This document shows, one piece after another, positions 58,801-64,000 of a stretch of DNA of 64,000 bases. Position numbers and translations under genes: made by a program. Under the pieces are notes generated by a model. That model saw only the letters and a program-made list of their open reading frames with translations, was not told the origin of the DNA and made no database searches. The stretch's first letter is position 1; each line of letters begins with the position of its first letter. Source of the DNA: Diplosphaera chodatii. Its lineage: Eukaryota; Chlorophyta; Trebouxiophyceae; Prasiolales; Stichococcaceae. The DNA lies in NCBI GenBank assembly GCA_032358165.1, contig JAALGY010000036.1, positions 1,426,001 through 1,490,000 on the forward strand, in the 5' to 3' direction.

Positions 58801-61092
58801 TATCGCGCAGGCGGTCGTGCACAGCAAGCCTGCAAGCACAGCGGCAGGACATCCATGTTGTGAGTGGGTGAGACGCCTGCGATGCCAGCCATCCGTGGCC
58901 TACGCTGCAGAGTGCCACCTCAGGAGCCGAAGCCTGCACGCAGACGCTCAGCGGTTGGTAACCCACCGCACCTCACGATGGTGCCGGGTTCACTGCTGCC
59001 GGAACTGCCGACGCTGCGGCCAATGACGCCAGAGACGCCGCTGCCATCACCTTTGTCCAGGACTACAAAAGACCGCTGCACAAGCTCCTGCAGAGTGCCC
59101 TCAGCGATCTTTCGACAGCGCCGGGCGTTTTCCACGGCGCGCTGCGGGCGCGAGCCGTCGTGGATGCTCTTGCCCCGGCTGCGCCACCCTGTCCCGCGCA
59201 GAACGAGGCCGCCGCCGCTGTGGAGATCGTCCTGCTGCAACTGTGCCGCCCACAGGGCTGTGAGGTGGCGCTGCGGGCGGCCGTGCAGCAGCAGCGCCGC
59301 GTCCAGGAACATGCGGTGGTGCGTGCTGCCCGGCAGCGCCTCGTAGCTCTTGCGCAGCAGCCGCACATCGTCTGCGGCCCCGGGCGCCGTTCCCCATTCG
59401 TCGAGCACAGCCTGCACGGCAACATCAGCAGCATCGAATCTGGAGTTCGCCCCCTGCTGTGGTGTGCGCAGATGCACCGCCGCAGCTGCTGGGACCCAGA
59501 AGGGCAAGGCGTCGGCGCTAGCCACCACACCTGCCAGCCGGCGGTGGTCTTGTGTTGACAGAGTGCACCGCCCAGCAGCTGCAGCGTGAGCGGCAGGCCA
59601 CCGCAGATGTCCGCAGCTGCCGCCAGCTGGCTGTCACCAAAACCCGCTTTAGGCGTGCTCTGCCCAAATGCCCGGAGGCAGAGCAGCTGCTGTGCGTAGG
59701 ATTTTGGGAGGGGGCTGACCACCTGAAGCTCTGCAGCGGCCGGCACGGCAGCCGCTAGGACTTCGCTGGTGCGCGACGTCAGCAGCACTCGGCTGCTGGG
59801 GGCAAGCTTTGCCACGGTTGTAATGATAGAGTCGCTTGCCCGGCAGCCGAGCAGCGCCACCAGCTGCTGCTTATCCCACAAGTCATCCAGCACCAGCAGC
59901 AGCGGCCCGCCATGTTCAAAGCTGTGGCGCAGCGAGCTGCGCAGATAGGCGTCATTGCTGCCACTGTCAACAAGGCCGCCAATGCTGCTGAGCAGTTGCC
60001 GCTGCTTAGCAGCCAGCGGTGCGCCCAGCACCGCATCTTGGCCAACGTGCAGAAACGCAGCGCGGTTGAACTGAGGCTTCGCATCCTCATAGAAACGCTG
60101 CGCCAGCGTGGACTTTCCGATGCCGCCGAGACCATACAGGCCGTGCAGCAGCACGCTTGGGCTGCGTGGGCGCTCGCCCATGCCCAGCGCCTCCCTGATC
60201 TGCAGCAGCTGCGGCTCCAGGCCAACAAGCTGCCCCATGCTGAGCTGGTCGTTGGGCCGCAGCATGCGCTGCACGGCTGAAAGCGTGTCCCCCAGCAGCA
60301 GATCGTCACCCCTGCACACCAAGACAGGAGCGCATGTCGGGCACATATCATGCAATGCAGACGCAACAAGCAGCCATCCACAACACATGCACGACCGCCT
60401 GTGCAGCTGCCAGAACCGAGCTGCACCAGCATCCTCGCCTACCTGGCTACAGAGTCGGCACGGACAACAGTGGTTGCAGCGAGATGTGCAATATCTGCAG
60501 CAGCCTGCTGTGCTGTCACAGCTGCCACTGCGCTGCCAGCCACACCTGCAGCCGGATGGTACATCTGCAGCAGTCCACTGAGGCTGCCGTCTTGCAGCTC
60601 TCCAACATCCACGGGGTCATCAACCGCGGCAGCATTGAGCCTCTCCGCCACTGTGTCGATGTCAACGCCATCTGAGATGGGCGCCAGCTCCCTCAGCAGC
60701 AGCTGCCGCAGCTCGGGCACCCGCCAACTTGCGCTGCCTGACGTCGGGTACATCACCGTGAGCAAGCGCGGCAGCGGCGCCGCTGGTCCGCTGTCAGCTG
60801 TTGTGGCTGCGTCTGCTTCCTGCTGCCGCTGACGCTGGTCCAGCGCCCAACGCAGCTCTTGCAGCGTGGCAGCCCGTCGCAGGAAGTCGCGCGTGACCAC
60901 AAAGACGACCAGCTGTGCCATCCGGCAGGCCGCCTCCATCATTGTGGGTGCACACTGATCAGCGCCGGGGAGCAGGTCCCGCTCATCCACGAAGGTGCTG
61001 ATGCCGGCGTCCCGCAGCTGGGTGCGCAGGTGCAGCGCAAAGCCCTTCTGCGGGCCCGCGTGGCTGATGAACACCCGCTCCTGCCGGTACAC
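55840..61092 (-). CDS. TIR-NB-ARC-LRR receptor, NLR B
   Basis: This tandem paralogue of NLR A has an intact LRR exon. The in-phase exons are 60443-61092, 59531-60311, 58972-59411, 58718-58829 and 55840-58551, giving about 1,564 residues. The first coding exon, expected beyond 61092 by analogy with NLR A, was not found, so the 5' end is incomplete. Motifs are TIR VFISHAGPQKGFALHLR with ATLQELRWALDQ, P-loop GLYGLGGIGKSTLA, kinase-2 LLLVLDDLWDK, RNBS-B SSRVLLTSR, GLPL CGGLPLTLQLLGG, RNBS-D-like FLDAALLLHG and an MHD variant LAVHDRLRDMA. The LRR exon encodes roughly 35 diverged repeats (for example LQQLDMDGCWGLRQLPDSIG) and ends DALPHTPQS. Intron positions and phases match NLR A, except that B lacks the intron just before the LRRs. 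The family is known from plant immunity; the function here is inferred. Confidence 0.88.
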
Positions 61093-62457
61093 CTGCAGCA
61101 GCGCACTGAGAGACGTCAGTTTGATGATCAGGCAGCTCTGGCACCTGAATTTTCAGCTCTTACGCACCCAGAACCTCCTGTGACGGCAGCCGATATGTAT
61201 AGCAAGCAGCACACCAAGGCTGTACAGATGGTGGTGTGCGCGTGTAGTACAGCTGCTCTGCTACAGTGCGGCACTTGCAAAGGACAGCAATTCAGCAGAT
61301 CACACCTGTTGTATGGTCGCCAAATGGCTGGCTGGCGGTGCTGCACCGCTGACTTCTGTGTTGTTGCTTGCACCGTCTTGCTGCACATCCATCATCCCAG
61401 CAAGCACTGATGACAGACAAAGGCTGAAGCTGGGCGGGATTGGGGCATGTACCTGTAATCACATCGCGGATGTGGGTCTCAAATGAAGTGTCTGGCAAAA
61501 AGAAAGGAGCGCCAGACATGCATGCGCTCGCCTGGCAGGCAGTGGGAGGGCACAGTGTGCAGGTGCCAGGGGATCGGTGCTCACCAGGAAGCAAGTGTCA
61601 CGCCAGCCTGGCCAGTGCGCCAGCACGCAAGCCGGCAGGCATGTTCCTCCGATATGTATCTCAGTTGATCTCACGCTGTACGACAGCAAACAAGGCAGCT
61701 TGGCATGCTACAGCCTACGTGAGACCCGCATGTCTGTGCGTACATTTAGGGACCACCACACGTTAGGCAGGTAATATCATGGGCGTTTCTATACACTTAT
61801 AGGTGCAGATCCCCAATTGATGTCATACGAGCTGCTGGCCGAAGCCTCGGCGGCAGCTGCACCAACCTGTGTGTCAAACGCCTGACAGCATGGCAGCGTG
61901 ACAGGTGCCGACTTTGACGTCCATCATCTGACGATACAGCGCAACTTCCGCGCAGCAGGTACTTTGCAGCAGGTATGATAACAAGAGACAGCGGCTGCAG
62001 CTGTTCAGGGTAAGAGCGCAGTTAGACATCCTGGAAACAGCGCATGCTGCACATGTCGGACGTGCATGTGCCCATTGTCACGTGATGGCCGTCTGCAGAC
62101 CCTGTCCTGTTCTCGGTTCTAAGCAGTTGCAGCTTTCAAGTTTCATCTGAGATGATGCTATGGGTAGGTTCTGCGTTGCTGGGCGTGTTTACAGCGCATC
62201 TGACCACTCTTGTCTGCCGGAGCCCAATCTGCTGCACCCAGCTCAGCATGTCGCAATCAGGACGCTGATTGACCAGACTTGCGGACGGCGGACGTGAGAT
62301 CAGCACCAGGCGGCAGCAGGCTCGTGGTTGTTGCAGTCGACATAACAACATGGGCTGCACTTGGACCTGCGGCAACACGGAACTGACAGGCTAGGCCAGT
62401 GCCGCCATCCTGCTGCAGCAAAACGCTGTGAATGTGCGTGGCTACTGCCTTGAGTGC
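61093..62457. other. Upstream region of NLR B
   Basis: This region should contain the missing first exon and promoter of NLR B and the 3' UTR of the membrane-protein gene to the right. No first exon with an ATG and a phase-0 donor could be picked with confidence. No repeat or RNA gene was seen. Confidence 0.4.
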
Positions 62458-63739
62458 TCAGACGGCGATCATCCAGCCCACCAGCACGTGCACGCCGAAA
62501 AGGTTGCCAGATATGTGCATCTGCGGCAACATGACCGACTGTCTTGCCTTCCACTAGTCACTCGTGCTGTGTCGTTCATGTTCTGTGATTCGCTCCTCAT
62601 GTAAACCTGGAGTCGTGCTGTGGAGCGTGTTGCTGTAACCAGGAGAACCGTCCCAGCTGCAGCAAACAGATACCCCATGCCAATGCTGTCAGGCATGCAC
62701 ACCATTATTATCAACCATGCCAGCCAGCAGAGCATCAAGTGGTCTGAGGATGCCCTCACTGTGGGGCTGGTTCAAGCATGCCCCGCAGGATGGCTGTTTG
62801 TAGTCCGGTTCGATGATGCACGGTGCTCTGATGCAGTGACGCGCCGGAGGCTGCATGGATGGTGGCATGCCAACCTGCCGACCTGCATGGTTCACACTGC
62901 TGCCCTGGTGCCATCTTGCAAGTTAGGCTGGCTTGCATGTCATCAAGCAGTGCGAGACCATCCCTGACTGCACCAGACTATGTGCTTTTTTAAGCGCAGG
63001 TTGTCTCAGTCACGTCAGCATACAGCTCCTGGCTGGCAGGTCAAACTCCTGCCTTCTCGCTCAAATACAGGTGAGCTGCACGCCCCTGGGTTGCCAGCGG
63101 CGAGCGTGTACCTTGCTTGACACAGAACCACAGAAACGTCCGAGGTGCTACATTGTTGTTTGTGAGCCAGTGTGAACCAGTGATGCGCATTAGATGCATC
63201 ACCTGCACGTCAGCGCCAGACGGGGCCACTTTGTGCTCTGCGCGTTCCGTGCAACCTATGAGTCACTTGCACTGCCGGCAGCAGGCAGCTCTGCTTGAAC
63301 GGCGCAACGCTGTACTGCTGATCGGCATCAAGCAGTCATCTAAGTGCCATGCTGGTGCTGACGGCAAAGCCGACGGGCCACTACGATTGATTGTGTTGTG
63401 CTTCTGAACATTCTCGCAGGCATGATTGGTGATCAAACATTGGAGTTACTCGTGGAGCAGCATCACAGCAGCAGTGGCGCTCTGGACCTCAAAGGCAGCT
63501 TCAGAGCGGCGTGCACAACCGAGATGCAGATGCAGAAGGCACAGTACGGCACGTTGCTGCCACACCTGCCTTGTACTCATGGATTGCATGCCTTACTCAT
63601 CAAATATCCAGGACATCAGTGCCACAGTCACCGCCTTCTGAGTCTGAGTGTCTGCTCAACATCCGTGTAGGTATGGGCTTATCGGTACATGTACCGCGCT
63701 CTTGATGACGCTGTCGGGGAGTTGCTGGTCAATTTGGGT
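62458..63739 (-). CDS. Multi-pass membrane protein, 5' end incomplete
   Basis: I do not recognise this family. Minus-strand exons with matching phase are 63695-63739, 63597-63643 and 63488-63565. A second run is 63112-63202, 62607-62758 and 62458-62520. One exon joining the two runs is missing or misread, and the start lies further right, possibly outside the window. The segments give TQIDQQLPDSVIKSA and TQKAVTVALMSWIFDE, then a hydrophobic stretch PYCAFCICISVVHAAL. Two strong membrane helices follow (LCWLAWLIIMVCMP and MGYLFAAAGTVLLVTA), and the C-terminus is hydrophobic (NLFGVHVLVGWMIAV, then stop). At least three membrane spans are therefore likely. The chaining of short exons is the main evidence, so single exons may be wrong. 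Confidence 0.45.
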
Positions 63740-64000
63740 CTGAAGGTGGACCGTCCATTTTGCTACATGATGAAAGAATTCCCTGCCCAAAGTATGCATG
63801 TGCAGCTGCCCTGCTGCTTGCCAAGTAAGGAGGCAAGGTCTTGTTTACTATCCAAAACAATGGGGACACATCTGCAATTGTCTCATGAAGCTTATGACAA
63901 CTGCTAGATGAGCACGCCCTAGACGCAGTGGACTGCATTGTGCAACATGGCGCTGCGACATCATCACATGCTCTGGCGGGTACGGCCCACGCAGACGGAA
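63740..64000. other. Right edge, unassigned
   Basis: This segment may include upstream exons of the minus-strand membrane protein. Nothing in it is recognisable on its own. Confidence 0.4.

Noticed and set aside
1..64000. CRISPR arrays, rRNA genes, bacterial operons, prophage or complete transposons
   Set aside because: No spaced direct repeats, rRNA-like conserved blocks, polycistronic gene runs or transposase domains were seen. The only large repeat is the protein-coding LRR array.

Overview
The window is nuclear DNA of a GC-rich eukaryote, most likely a chlorophyte green alga and possibly a trebouxiophyte. The evidence is genes split into many small exons (35-280 bp) by introns of about 80-860 bp with GTGAGT/GTGCGN-type donors and CAG acceptors, a TrpB with an apparent plastid-targeting leader, a stand-alone carbamoyl-phosphate synthase small subunit, a GPI-anchored transferrin, and TIR-NB-ARC-LRR receptors. 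The species cannot be named from this sequence. Most gene models below were built by hand by chaining exons with matching splice phase.

Left part (0-29 kb). A plus-strand coiled-coil protein (1.9-4.7 kb) converges on a minus-strand protein with a bZIP-like segment (4.8-8.8 kb). Tryptophan synthase beta (9.6-12.8 kb, +) comes next. A secreted nucleoside-phosphorylase-superfamily gene follows (13.3-17.7 kb, -), then carA (18.8-22.3 kb, +) and a second copy of the nucleoside-phosphorylase-like gene (24.2-28.7 kb, +). The two copies share nearly every intron position. The second copy is one base short in exon 2 relative to the first.

Middle part (30-44.4 kb). Two cell-surface or secretory genes lie head to head across about 380 bp. 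On the minus strand is a 19-exon type I membrane protein made of repeated protease-associated (PA)-like modules. On the plus strand is a 21-exon bilobal transferrin with a signal peptide and a GPI-type tail. Its iron-site tyrosines and its anion-site Thr and Arg are kept, but the Asp and His ligands are not.

Right part (45-64 kb). This is a tandem pair of minus-strand TIR-NB-ARC-LRR genes with shared domain order and intron positions, plus two LRR remnants. The first gene has an almost perfectly regular array of 32 24-residue LRRs, interrupted in unit 20 by an in-frame TAG. The second has a longer, diverged LRR region that is intact. The pair looks like an innate-immunity-type receptor cluster evolving by duplication, repeat exchange and decay. 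A multi-pass membrane protein on the minus strand runs toward the right edge.

I saw no rRNA genes, CRISPR arrays, bacterial operons or complete transposons, and I noticed no tRNA gene, although none was searched for exhaustively. About nine introns appear to use GC-AG instead of GT-AG boundaries.
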